This document shows, piece by piece, positions 1 to 11,068 of a DNA stretch of 64,000 bases. The notes beneath the pieces are model-generated. The model worked only from the letters and a program-made list of their open reading frames with translations. It was not told the DNA's origin and ran no database searches. Source of the stretch: Phragmites australis (Eukaryota > Streptophyta > Magnoliopsida > Poales > Poaceae). A program made the translations under genes and the position numbers. Each line of letters opens with the position of its first letter. Position 1 is the first letter of the stretch. Location of the stretch: positions 23,720,001-23,784,000 of the forward strand of contig NC_084930.1 in the NCBI RefSeq assembly GCF_958298935.1, in the 5' to 3' direction.

Positions 1-882
1 AGAACTGTAACGGCTAGTTCTGACACGTTCGTGACCGTTCTGACGCCATTTTTGGAATTAGGACCGGAGACTCCGGTGTACACTGGATACTCCGGTAAGC
101 TCTGACAAAAACAGTAACGGCTAGTCTGTGAGAGAGGGCTATAAATGCCCCCTCTCTCCATAGCATTCAGAGCTTGCTGTGGCTGGTTTTCTTGAGACCT
201 CTTGAGCACTTTAAGAGCATTCAAAGCCCCTCCAATCATCTCTAGAGCAAAATTTGCACAAATTGAGAGTGTGTGTTTGGAGAGGGTTCAAGCCACTTGG
301 GCATTGATTTCTTCATCAAGCTTCTACTGTGAACATCTCCCTTGAAGTTTTGGGCTTCTAGAAGAAAAGGAGTCGCCCGAAGAGCACCCGAAACTTGTTG
401 TGTGCCTCGGGAAGTTTGTAAGCAACTTCATATTGAGTAAGAATTTCTAGCTTGATCTTTGTGGTCGCTAGAAGAGGATAGGGTTGGAGAAGACCCGGCT
501 CTTTGTGAGCTCCTCAACGGAGATGTAGGTACTTCTTTGTGATGTGGCCGAACTCCGGGATATATTCTTGTGTTCTTATTTGCGAAACTTACTTTATCGT
601 GTGCATTTGGTAATTTGTCATTTAAATTGCTATAGTGTCAACCTTGCTAGTTTTAAGTGTTATTCTAGCTTTGTAATATCTACTTGACCTAGTGCAACTC
701 TTATATTCTAGCTGTGGTCTTTGAAAATCCCTGTCAGGCCGGATACTCCGGACTAGACCGGATACTCCGGACCATACCGGAGTATCCGGACTTCACCGGA
801 ATATCCGGCAGTTTAATCCGCTGTTTTTTAGTTTTAATTTTCAGAAAAAGCCTATTCACCCCCCCCCCTCTAGGCTCTTTCA
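1..882 (+). repeat. 5' LTR (3' part only) of the Sirevirus
   Basis: Matches 10173-11068 of the 3' LTR along its length and ends in CTCTTTCA just before the primer-binding site. By eye there are about 15 substitutions over ~880 bp, a 16-bp segment missing here after position ~720, and a longer C run near 860-868. Near-palindromic CCGGA...TCCGG units cluster at 65-95 and 738-810. Confidence 0.92.
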
Positions 883-884
883 AT

Positions 885-896
885 TGGTATCAGAGC
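885..896 (+). other. Primer-binding site, initiator tRNA-Met type
   Basis: TGGTATCAGAGC two bases inside the 5' LTR end. It is complementary to the 3' end of initiator tRNA-Met, as is usual for plant Copia elements. Confidence 0.93.
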
Positions 897-936
897 TTAA
901 CCTCCTACAAGGCTTCACCGCTTGGAGGGAATCATT

Positions 937-2892
937 ATGTCGACATCCGGAAGTCCGAGGGGTTTCAAAGATGATCCATCAAAGAGTGATGATGGTAATG
1001 GTAAAGGAAAGGGAAGTGAGATTCCTTTCAATTATGATCGTTTGAATTCTTCTAGCAATTACATTTCCGTGCCATCCAGACGTGCACCATTCTTCGATGG
1101 TACATATTATGCCGCTTGGAGGCACAAAATGAAAATGCACTTAATCTCTCTTCATCCAAGTATTTGGAAGATTGTTTGCACAGGTTTTGAGCTGCCGGAG
1201 GAAGACCAAGAGCTCACCTCAAGTGAAGAACAAAATATGCATCGCAATGCTCAAGCTACAAGTGTGTTGCTTAGTGCCTTGAGTCCGGAGGAATTCAATA
1301 AAGTGGATGGACTTGAGGAAGCTAAGGAAATTTGGGACACACTTCAAGTTGCTCATGAAGGGACTACAAGTGTGAGAGAATCCAAAATAGAATTGCTTGA
1401 GGGAAAGTTAGGAAGATTTGTGATGGAGGATCATGAAACTCCTCAAGCAATGTATGATCGGATGATGGTGCTTGTGAACAAGCTAAGAGGGCTTGGAAGC
1501 GAGGACATTGATGATCACAAAGTGGTGAAGAGACTACTTAGAGCATTTGCTCCTAGAAATCCCACTTTGGTGACGCTCCTCCGAGAAAGAAGAGATTACA
1601 AGAGGCTCACAACAAGTGATGTGCTTGGAAGGATTCTTGCTCATGAGCTCATGGAAGAAGAAGCAAATGAAGTGAAGATTCATGCTAAACAAAGCTCAAC
1701 CTCAAGGCATAAAGAAATTGCACTCAAGGCAAGCAAAAGCAAGCAAGTCCAAGAATCAAGCACAAGTGATGATGAAAGCTCCGAAGATGAAGAAATGGCG
1801 TTCTTTGTGAAATTCAAGAAATTCATGAGAAAAGGAGGCTATTCAAAGTACAAGAGAGACATGCCTAAGAAGAGAACATCAAGAAGGGCATGCTATGAAT
1901 GTGGCGAAATTGGTCACTTTATAGCCGATTGTCCAAACAAGAAGAAGGGAAAAGACAAAGAAGACAACAAAGTCAAGCCATACAAGAAGGACAAGAACAA
2001 GATGTACAAGAAGAAATATTCGGGTCAAGCACATATTGAAGAAGAGTGGGATTCCAACTCCGACTCGGACTCCGATGATGAAGGAGTTGCCACCATTGCT
2101 ATTCATGAGCCTACACCAAGAAAATCACTCTTAATGAGTGATGATGATGATGATGATGGTGACTCCCCAAAATGCTTCATGGCTAAGAACCGCAAGGTAA
2201 AATCTCAATCCAAGTTCCTAGATAGTGATAGTGAGTATGATAGTGATTGTGATAATCTGTTCAAAGGTTTGAATAAAAATGTCATGGCTAAAATAAAGGA
2301 GCTAATGGATACAATAGATAGTCATGAAGAGACCCTTGAGAGACAAGAAGACTTGCTCATCCTTGAAAAGGAGAGAAACCTTGAACTTGAGGAGCTCTTT
2401 GCTAAAGAGAAAGAAAAAGTTGAGAAATTGTCTAAAGATTGTGATTTAGCCAATTCCTCAATTGCCGATCTTAAGAGTAACAATTTCTTGCTTCAAGAGA
2501 AATTATCTTGTTTAGATGAAAATTATAGAACTCTTGAAACACAAATTGATATTCTTAAGAAAGGCTCATCCAACTCTAGTGAAGCAAATTTACTATCTAA
2601 TGTATCTACTAGCAATGGATGTTCTCGTTGTTCTAACCTTGATATGAATGCTTGTACAACTAATATTGAATCCTTGCAAGCATTACAAAAGGAAAATAAG
2701 AGGCTAAATGCTTTGGTCAAATATGGGTGCATTAAAACTTATAAGTCAAAGGATGCACTTTACAAGACTATTCAAGCCAAAGACAATAAGCAAAAGAGAG
2801 GTCTTGGTTTTGACCAATACACAAGCAAGCCAAATGATCGTGTGCTATTGAATGGAGTGGAATGCCTCAAGTTTGTCAAAGGAGGCAAATAA
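937..2892 (+). CDS. Sirevirus Gag polyprotein
   Basis: Intact frame of about 651 residues. An N-terminal Copia-type gag domain (UBN2-like, around AAWRHKMKMH) is followed by a basic stretch, a CCHC zinc knuckle (CYECGEIGHFIADC, about 1891-1932), acidic serine/aspartate runs and a long coiled-coil region rich in Glu, Lys and Leu. The product would package element RNA in cytoplasmic virus-like particles. The ATG at 937 is preferred because the protein start there looks typical for the family; an in-frame ATG at 922 would add five residues. After the TAA at 2890-2892 the same frame stays open to a stop near 3117 and encodes a WVPK-type peptide often seen at the gag-pol junction of this lineage. 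Pol lies in a different frame. Confidence 0.88.
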   Translation: MSTSGSPRGFKDDPSKSDDGNGKGKGSEIPFNYDRLNSSSNYISVPSRRAPFFDGTYYAAWRHKMKMHLISLHPSIWKIVCTGFELPEEDQELTSSEEQNMHRNAQATSVLLSALSPEEFNKVDGLEEAKEIWDTLQVAHEGTTSVRESKIELLEGKLGRFVMEDHETPQAMYDRMMVLVNKLRGLGSEDIDDHKVVKRLLRAFAPRNPTLVTLLRERRDYKRLTTSDVLGRILAHELMEEEANEVKIHAKQSSTSRHKEIALKASKSKQVQESSTSDDESSEDEEMAFFVKFKKFMRKGGYSKYKRDMPKKRTSRRACYECGEIGHFIADCPNKKKGKDKEDNKVKPYKKDKNKMYKKKYSGQAHIEEEWDSNSDSDSDDEGVATIAIHEPTPRKSLLMSDDDDDDGDSPKCFMAKNRKVKSQSKFLDSDSEYDSDCDNLFKGLNKNVMAKIKELMDTIDSHEETLERQEDLLILEKERNLELEELFAKEKEKVEKLSKDCDLANSSIADLKSNNFLLQEKLSCLDENYRTLETQIDILKKGSSNSSEANLLSNVSTSNGCSRCSNLDMNACTTNIESLQALQKENKRLNALVKYGCIKTYKSKDALYKTIQAKDNKQKRGLGFDQYTSKPNDRVLLNGVECLKFVKGGK

Positions 2893-3157
2893 GTTGATCA
2901 CACTACTCAAACAAGGCAACCGAAGGCTCATGCTCCCCAATGTTCCTTTTATGCCTCATACATGCTAAAGAGAGACCACCGTGGTAAAGTGGTTGCTCTT
3001 TATGTTGGTCCCCGCACAAGAGATAGAATTGTAAAAAGGAATGTGTGGGTGCCAAAAGTGCTTGTGACTAACGCTAAAGGACCCAAACAAATTTGGGTAC
3101 CTAAAATAAAGACATAACTTTGTTTTGTAGGCATACTCCTCCGGTGGATCAAGTTAG

Positions 3158-5188
3158 GTCATTGATAACGGATGTACAAATCATATGACCGGAGAAAAGA
3201 GTATGTTCTCCTCCTTTGAAGAAAATGGAGGACCTCATGAAAACATTATCTTTGACGATAATGGAAAAGGAGAGGTAATGGGACTAGGTAAAATTGCAAT
3301 CTCAAATGATACTTCCATTTCAAATGTCTTGTTAGTAAAATCACTTAATTACAACTTATTATCCATATCTCAATTATGTGAAATAGGTTATAATTGTCTT
3401 TTTACAAATAAGGGTGTGGTTGTCTCTAGAAGGGAGGACGCCTCTATAGTCTTCACCGGCAAGTTGAAGGGTAAACTCTATCTTGTTGATTTTTCAACGG
3501 ATGGAGTGAAGCCTAAAACTTGCTTGATGGCTAAGTCTAGCATGGGTTGGCTTTGGCATCGCCGACTTGCTCATGTTGGCATGAGGAATTTGTCCAAACT
3601 TCAAAAGGGTGAACACATTCTAGGACTAACGAATGTGACTTTTGAGAAAAATAGAATTTGTAGTGCATGCCAAGTAGGAAAGCAAGTTGGAGCATCTCAT
3701 CCCTTGAAGAATGTGATGACCACTACAAAATCATTGGAACTCCTTCACATGGACTTATTTGGGTCAATCACTTACATAAGTATCGGAGGTAACAAATATG
3801 GTTTAGTTATTGTTGATGATTTTTCACGTTTCACTTGGGTATTCTTCTTGCATGATGAAAGCGAAACTCAAGCCATTTTCAAGAAGTTTGTGAGAAGAGC
3901 ACAAAATGAATTCGAAGTAAAGATCAAGCGAGTTAGAAGCGACAATGGAAGCAAGTTCAAGAACATACAAGTTGAAGAGTTTCTTGATGAAGAAGGAATC
4001 AAGCATGAGTTTTCGGCTCCCTACTCCCCTCAACAAAATGGAGTGGTCAAAAGAAAGAATAGGACTCTAATTGAGTCCGCAAGAACAATGCTTGATGAAT
4101 ACAAGGTATCGGATCAATTTTGGGCGGAAGCAATCAACACCGCATGCCATGCCATCAACCGGTTGTATTTACACAAGTTGTTGAACAAAACTTCATATGA
4201 GCTTCTAACCGGTAACAAGCCCAATGTTTCCTACTTTAAAGTCTTTGGTAGCAAATGCTTTATTCTAAACAAGAAAGCTAGAAGTTCAAAATTTGCTCCA
4301 AAGGTAGATGAAGGGTTTATGCTTGGTTATGGATCAAATGCCTACGCCTACCGCATTTTTAACAAAACCACCGGGTGTGTTGAAATTGCGAGAGACGTAA
4401 CATTTGATGAATCTAATGGCTCCCAAGTGGAGCAAGTGGATACAAATATTTTAGGTGATGAAGAAATACCAAGCGAAGCAATCAAGAAGATGGCAATTGG
4501 CGAAATCAAGCCCTTAGAACAACAAAAGACTCAAGAAGCTCAAATCGATGGGGATCAACCATCTTCATCAATGCAAGTTGAACCATCAATATCAACCCAA
4601 GATCAAGACGACAAGAGACCACAAGATCAATATCAAGACCATGAAGATCCAAATAACTTTTTGAATGATGAAGTGGAAGACATCCAACATCAATCACAAG
4701 TGCCACATCCACGTGTTCATCAAAGTATCCAAAGAGATCACCCCGTAGACAACATCCTTGGTGATATACAAAAGGGGGTAACTACTCGTTCAAGAATTGC
4801 AAATTTTTGTGAATTTTACTCTTTTGTTTCCTCTTTGGAACATTTGAAGGTAGAAGAAGCACTTGATGATCCGGATTGGATAATGGCTATGCAAGAAGAA
4901 TTGAACAACTTCAAAAGAAATGAAGTTTGGTCTTTGGTGGAAAGGCCAAAACAAAATGTGATTGGGACAAAATGGGTCTTCCGCAACAAACAAGATGAAA
5001 ATGGGATAGTAACAAGGAACAAAGCTCGTTTGGTTGCTCAAGGGTTCACTCAAATCGAAGGTTTGGATTTTGGTGAGACATACGCTCCCGTAGCTAGGCT
5101 AGAGTCAATTCGTATTTTATTAGCCTATGCTACTCACCATGATTTCAAGTTATATCAAATGGACGTAAAGAGCGCATTTTTAAATTGA
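3158..5188 (+). pseudogene. Sirevirus Pol, first part: protease, integrase, N-terminal reverse transcriptase
   Basis: Begins just after an in-frame TAG (3155-3157) that replaces the Trp normally found before the protease motif. The protease motif reads D-N-G (3164-3172) instead of D-S-G. Next come the GAG-pre-integrase zinc domain ([11 protein letters not shown]...CSACQVGK), the integrase core ([14 protein letters not shown]) and the RT fingers ([20 protein letters not shown]). The third integrase acid, 36 residues after the second Asp, is Lys (AAA, 4049-4051) where the family has Glu. The frame ends at a TGA (5186-5188) inside the RT motif SAFLN, where Gly is usual; the following bases stay in frame. 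Reverse transcription and integration could not be performed by this copy. Confidence 0.9.
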
Positions 5189-5200
5189 TCAATCTCCAAA

Positions 5201-6370
5201 TTGGTGTATGTGGAGCAACCGCCCGGCTTTGAAGATCCCAAACATCCCGAGCATGTTTTTAAACTCCATAAGGTGCTCTATGGGCTAAAACAAGCTCCTA
5301 GAGCATGGTATGAATGCCTTAGGGATTTTCTTGTCAAAAAGGGCTTTGAAATAGGCAAAGTCGACTCTACTCTCTTTACTAAGAATGTTGATAATGATTT
5401 ATTTGTTTACCAAATATATGTCGATGACATTATATTTGGTTCTACTAATCAACAATTTTGTGAAGATTTTAGTAGGATTATGACAAGGAGGTTTGAGATG
5501 TCCATGATGGGAGAATTGAAGTTCTTTCTCGGATTTCAAATCAAGCAACTCAAAGAAGGAACCTTCATTTGTCAAACCAAGTACATCAAAGATATGCTCA
5601 AGAAATTTGACATGGAGAATGCCAAACCAATCAAGACGCCCATGCAAGCTAATGGACATCTTGATCTCAATGGAGAAGGCAAAAGCGTGGATCAAAAGGT
5701 ATATCGTTCCATGATAGGATCTTTGCTTTACTTATGTGCATCTAGGCCCGACATCATGCTTAGTGTGTGCATGTGTGCAAGATTTCAAGCCGCTCCCAAA
5801 GAGTGCCATTTAATGGCCGTTAAGAGAATTCTTCGATATTTAGTTCATACTCCGTACCTTGGGCTATGGTATCCAAAAGGGTCATCCTTTGACCTTATCG
5901 GCTATTCGGACTCCAATTATGCCGGTTGCAAAGTGGATAGAAAAAGAACTTCGGGAACTTGCCAATTCTTGGGTAGGTCCTTAGTGTCATGGTCATCCAA
6001 GAAACAAAACTCCGTAGCTCTATCCACTGCCGAAGCCGAATATGTTGCCGCGGGAGCATGTTGTGCTCAACTCCTATGGATGAAGCAAACTCTAAGAGAC
6101 TATGGCCACAAAACTCCCAAAATTCCACTTTTATGTGATAATGAGAGTGCCATCAAAATAGCCAACAATCCCGTACAACACTCAAGAACCAAGCACATAG
6201 ACATTAGACACCATTTCTTGAGAGATCATGCAACAAAAGGGGATATTGACATTCGCCATGTGAGAACCGAAAAACAATTAGCCGATATCCTCACCAAACC
6301 ACTAGACGAGCAAAGGTTTTGCGAGTTGAGAAGTGAATTAAATATCCTAGATTCTCGGAACGTGGCTTGA
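5201..6370 (+). pseudogene. Sirevirus Pol, second part: RT palm/thumb and RNase H
   Basis: Same frame as the preceding part, separated only by the TGA at 5186-5188, so this is the remainder of one polyprotein and not a separate gene. It contains LVYVEQPPGF, LYGLKQAPRAWY, the RT active site YVDD (5417-5428), then RNase H with SDSNYAGCKVDRKRTSG, STAEAEYVA, and the terminal KHIDIRHHFLRDH and LADILTKPL motifs. This segment itself has no frameshift or stop to its natural end at 6370. Confidence 0.9.
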
Positions 6371-6639
6371 ACTGTTGCATACACTTGCTTGTTGTAGATT
6401 TATAGCTTTCTTAAGTTAAGAGTTTGCGAAAACTGCATTTTGAGTGTTTTTCTCAAAATTATTTGGTCTTTTTGGTCTCTCGACCATAATTTGCAATTTG
6501 TGATCATAGTTATGTAATGATGCTTGATTGGCTGATCACATTTAGCAAATTAATCCTCTTGTCCAACATCTTTCTTCCAGAAAATCCCCTTCCCAATTTT
6601 TCAGCTCTAAATCTTCCTGTGACAGTTCCAGGTCCCGGA

Positions 6640-7280
6640 ATGTCCGGTGTTCACCGGAGTATCCGGACCTGACACTGTTCATTGCCTCAGCTGAGTTCCG
6701 TCCTGTTTCCAGTTACCGGATAGTCCGGTCTTCACCGGAGTCTCCGGTACAAGTGTCAGGACCGGAGTCTCCGGTGTCCACAGTGTCAGGACCGGAGTCT
6801 CCGGTGTCCACCGGAGTCTCCGGTAAAAGTGTCAGGACCGGACTCTCCGGTCCACACCGGAGTCTCCGGTGTTTCCAGAATTCTATATATTTCCCCAGCC
6901 CGAACAGTTATCTTTTCTCATCTATTCACTTGTCCTCTCTCCAAACAACTTCCTCTCCGGCGATTTTTGAGAAGAACCCAAGGATCTACAAGTCTTGCTA
7001 CTTTTCTCACTTGGATTAAAGGCCGGAATCTCCGGAGATCCCCATTCTTCAAAATCCCCGGAGGATTTGAGTTCAAAGGTACCGTTTTCAACAATCTTCT
7101 CGATCTCTCAATGCCCTTGCCTAGAGTTGTTTTCCTTTGGTAGAATAGTTCCTAGTACCCTCTAGAACCCATTCCCAAACTTGTTTCATCTCTAGTCAGC
7201 CATATCTTCCAAACTCTAGCTATTTAGGATTTCTGTCGGGGCCGACCGGAGTATCCGGTGTTCACCGGATACTCCGGTAT
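6640..7280 (+). repeat. Cluster of near-palindromic ACCGGAGTCTCCGGT units between pol and the 3' ORF
   Basis: The 15-bp unit (variants ACCGGAGTCTCCGGT, ACCGGATACTCCGGT) is self-complementary except at its centre. Units occur in pairs separated by GTGTTC or GTGTCC, which makes the spacer region palindromic as well. Dense runs lie at 6640-6880, with another pair at 7243-7278. Short open frames here (for example 6753-7019) only translate the repeat and are not genes. Confidence 0.8.
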
Positions 7281-7365
7281 CAGCCTGAAATTTCAGCTTT
7301 TCCTGTCCAATCTTTTATTCCTCACATCCTTTGTGCATTCCATATCTCCTAGGTATTCTTGCAAT

Positions 7366-9053
7366 GGCTGGAGATCGTTTTGAGAAGGGTCACACTTTCG
7401 AGAGGAAAAAGAAACAAAGAAGTGACCCCCATGCTCAAGAATCAAGAGCTCCTGCCCGATCAGAAGATAGTGGAAGTGGCCATGCTAGCGGTGAAAGAGT
7501 CCGCAAAGTAGCCACAAGTGGTGGTATTCACATTGTGGAAGGTGGAGATGCTGAAAATTATGAAAGGGATATTGTGACCGTCTGCCGAACCAAATCTCAA
7601 GCTATGCGAGGCCGAGATTCTGCAAGGGGAAAGGGGCCAGCCAAAGTAACAGCAGGAAGAGGTCAAGGAAGAATGCCCTCTAGGGAAGAAAGAGGGAAAG
7701 GTGTTGCTCAAGATAGCTCATCTGAATCCGAGAATGATGAAGAAGAACAAGCCGATGAAGTCATTGGACCTTCACAGACCTCGGAGAACTGCTTCTGTTG
7801 TTGATGCTCCAAAAAGGACAGTAAACTACATGAAGAATGTATCAAGGGTTGTTAGTGAAAGGTTGAACAACCCATATGATTATGAGAAGAATGTTGCCGA
7901 TTATCGTTCCTGGAATGATTTTCAGGCAGACTTCTATGAGACAGTAATCTTGGCCAAGAAGAAGCCTATTACTCCCATGCAATGGATTGATTAGGATTAT
8001 ATGGCCAGGAAGAATGACCCGGTATTCACTGAAGTGATTGCAGCCTGTGAGAGCAAGAAGGTAAAGAATATTATGGCCTTCAGGTATGATTGGTGCGAGG
8101 AGGTTATCGCACAATTCTATGCTACAGTGTGGTTTGAGGGATGTGAAAATTCTATTATGCACTGGATGACAGAGGGAGTCAAATACAGGATCAGTTTCAG
8201 AGGCTTTGCTCACTACTTCCATCTTGATGCCAGAGATACCTCCAAGGATCAAATTCACAATGAGAATTAGCTGACATTGGAAGAAATTGGGTTCATGTAT
8301 CTGAATCATGGACGAGTTGAGTTCGGAAAGCTCACGGGGATGAGGCCTTTCTATCGTTGTTTGAACTCCCTATTCAGACTCACTTTGGCGCCCAAGAGCG
8401 GAGATGCAACAACTGTTCAGAGTATCTCCAGAAATCTCCTTGCAACCATGTCTAATGATCATGCTCCTTTCAGCGTGGCTCATTTTCTTTGGGAGGAAAT
8501 TGTCTTTACATCCAAGTCACCCATCAAAAGTTGTGGATATGCCCCTTATCTCATGTTTATCATTGAAAGGATATCCAAGAAGACTTTTGTGAAGGAGATT
8601 AAGCATGAACCCTACAGAATGAGGCCTTTGAACATTCGAGCTCCCTCCCCGTCTCCATCACCTCCTCGTGCTCCTCCTAGCTCGAGACCGTTTGCCTCGA
8701 GATGCGCTCCTCCTCGAGGGTCATCATTCATCAAGAGCGCTCTCAAAGCAATTTTCAAGATTTGCACTCACAATGCCACTCAAATCAAGGATCAAGGTGC
8801 TCGCTTAAGGAAAATGGAGAATCGTCAGAAACAAATGTACACATCCATGAATCTCCAACCACCTTGCTCTCCTATTGAGTCAGATGAAGCGGAGAGTGCA
8901 CCTTTTGAGGTTGAGAATCCTTGGGCATGGTATGATGAAGCCCAAGCAGCTGCCGAGAGTTCTCAACAACAAGCTCAAGACGCTTCCTCTGACGGCAACG
9001 AAGGAAGTGAAGAAGAGGAAGAAGATGATGAGGAAGATGGTAGCAGCGAGTAG
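7366..9053 (+). pseudogene. Extra 3' ORF of the Sirevirus (env-position, plant-transposon-protein type), broken
   Basis: Coding potential runs from the ATG at 7366 (MAGDRFEKGHTFERKKKQRS) to the TAG at 9053. A charged N-terminal part lies in one frame to about 7750; the rest lies in another frame, so there is a frameshift near 7750-7800. That second frame has TAG stops at 7992-7994 and 8268-8270. The middle part (for example MRPFYRCLNSLFRLTL, VAHFLWEEIVF) resembles the domain of unknown role in plant retrotransposon proteins. A Pro/Ser-rich linker and an acidic Glu/Asp tail follow. No signal peptide or clear transmembrane span is visible, so an envelope role is not supported. It sits where SIRE-type elements carry their additional ORF. 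Confidence 0.7.
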
Positions 9054-9075
9054 GCTCTCTCTTTTTGGTGCTTGA

Positions 9076-9473
9076 TGCCAAAGGGGGAGAGATAGTTATC
9101 CTTTCTCTTAGTTTCCTTAGCTTTGGTCTCCTTTTAATTCCTTTCGCCATTGGACAATTGGATTCTTGTTTGTGATGAACCTTGTGTCATTTAATTTGTA
9201 AGACCTTTTATGTTAGTGTGATGATTGTCGTACTTTCATAAGTTTTGTGTGCTCTATGTCTTATCATAAATTTTGTATCCCACAGATTCTAGGATATAGG
9301 GGGAGCCCTTGTGAATTTAAATTCTCAAATAGGTGCATTGATGTTTAACTTCATTTAAACCAATGCACACATTTAGGGGGAGCTCACCATATCTTCTAGA
9401 ATTCAAAATCTTTTTCATATATCCTTGTTTATGCTTTAATCGGGTTGTCATCAATCACCAAAAAGGGGGAGAT
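9076..9473 (+). other. Repeated polypurine tracts upstream of the 3' LTR
   Basis: Four G5AG-type tracts occur at about 9079-9090, 9297-9306, 9373-9382 and 9460-9473. The last, AAAAAGGGGGAGAT, directly abuts the LTR and is the likely plus-strand primer. Multiple tracts before the 3' LTR have been described for Sireviruses. Confidence 0.8.
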
Positions 9474-11068
9474 TGAAAGTGCATCTAGGCCCCCTAAGTG
9501 GGTTTTGGCTTATTGATGACAAAACGATTAAAGAACTAACATGCTTTGCGAGTATTGAACAGGTATAAGCATTAGTTGTGAAGGTAAATAATGTTTGACG
9601 CCCGCCGAAACAATTGAAGAATCAACGAAGGGCACAAGATAGGGCTTACATTCATTTTACTTTTGAAATTGAGTCTAGGATAGATTTTTTCTTAGATGGA
9701 TGGATTTAATTGCTTGAATGTGTCTCAATGCTCAAGAGATCCTTTAGAACCACCCAGTTGAGAGACATATTCACTCACGGACACGAAACTCTTTCTGAAA
9801 AACTTCAGAGTCCGGAGTCTCCGGTGTTCACCGGATACTCCGGTACTCAGCGTTCAGCCGGAGTCTCCAAGAGAGCCTCCGGCAGAGAGTCTCGGTTATG
9901 GTTTAATCTTTTTAAGAAAAAGATTCACCGGATACTCCGGTAAAATGTTTAGTGTGCAGTTGGAGTCTCCGAGGTAGACTCCGGCAGAGGCTCTCGGTTA
10001 GCATTTAATCTTTTTGATAAAAAGAAATAAAGACCGGAGTCTCCGGTGTTCACCGGATACTCCGGTACCTAGAGATGCCGGAGGATCCGGCTAGTCTCCG
10101 GACTTAGTCTATTTTGGAAAATCTGTCAGGACCGGAGACTCCGGTGTTCACCGGAGACTCCGGTAATTAAACAGAACTGTAACGGCTAGTTCTGACACGT
10201 TCGTGACCGTTCTGACGCCGTTTTTGGAATTAGGACCGGAGACTCCGGTGTACACCGGAGTCTCCGGTAAGCTCTGACAAAAACAGTAACGGCTAGTCTG
10301 TGAGAGAGGGCTATAAATGCCCCCTCTCTCCATAGCATTCAGAGCTTGCTGTGGCTGGTTTTCTTGAGACCTCTTGAGCACTTTAAGAGCATTCAAAGCC
10401 CCTCCAATCATCTCTAGAGCAAAATTTGCACAAATTGAGAGTGTGTGTTTGGAGAGGGTTCAAGCCACTTGGGCATTGATTTCTTCATCAAGCTTCTACT
10501 GTGAACATCTCCCTTGAAGTTTTGGGCTTCTAGAAGAAAAGGAGTGGCCCGAAGAGCACCCGAAACTTGTGGTGTGCCTCGGGAAGTTTGTAAGAAACTT
10601 CATATTGAGTAAGAATTTCTAGCTTGATCTTTGTGGTCGCTAGAAGAGGATAGGGTTGGAGAAGACCCGACTCTTTGTGAGCTCCTCAACGGAGACGTAG
10701 GTACTTCTTTGTGAGGTGGCCGAACTCCGGGATATATTCTTGTGTTCTTATTTGCGAAACTTACTTTATCGTGTGCATTTGGTAATTTGTCATTTAAATT
10801 GCTATAGTGTCAACCTTGCTAGTTTTAAGTGTTATTCTAACTTTGTAATATCTACTTGACCTAGTGCAACTCTTATATTCTACCTGTGGTCTTTAGTTCA
10901 AATTTATTCTGAAAATCCCTGTCAGGCCGGATACTCCGGACTAGACCGGATACTCCGGACCATACCGGAGTATCCGGACTTCACCGGAATATCCGGCAGT
11001 TTAATCCGCTGTTTTTTAGTTTTAATTTTCAGAAAAAGCCTATTCACCCGCCCCTCTAGGCCCTTTCA
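9474..11068 (+). repeat. 3' LTR of the Sirevirus (1595 bp)
   Basis: Starts TGAAAGTGCATCTAGGCCCC and ends CCTCTAGGCCCTTTCA, with TG...CA ends. CCGGA...TCCGG palindromic units are concentrated at 9805-10170, 10233-10268 and 10925-11010. A plausible promoter (CTATAAATGC at ~10310) has its equivalent at ~138 in the 5' copy. Confidence 0.93.

Larger units (their letters stand above)
1..11068 (+). mobile_element. Sirevirus (SIRE/Maximus-lineage Ty1/Copia) retrotransposon, left end cut by the window
   Basis: Seen: two long direct repeats (1-882 and 9474-11068) flank, in order, a primer-binding site, gag, protease-integrase-RT-RNase H, a long extra 3' ORF and several polypurine tracts. This is Copia domain order (integrase before RT). 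The ~1.6-kb LTR, the large gag with a long acidic coiled tail, the extra 3' ORF and the multiple polypurine tracts are hallmarks of the Sirevirus lineage. Window position 1 corresponds to 10173 in the 3' LTR, so about 700 bp of the 5' LTR lie outside. The element is not autonomous: pol has in-frame stops and mutated catalytic residues. The 5-bp target duplication would be CCGCC (11069-11073) but cannot be checked on the left. Confidence 0.93.

Noticed and set aside
7366..9053. Calling the extra Sirevirus ORF an envelope gene
   Set aside because: No signal peptide, transmembrane helix or glycoprotein features are visible; only the position is env-like.
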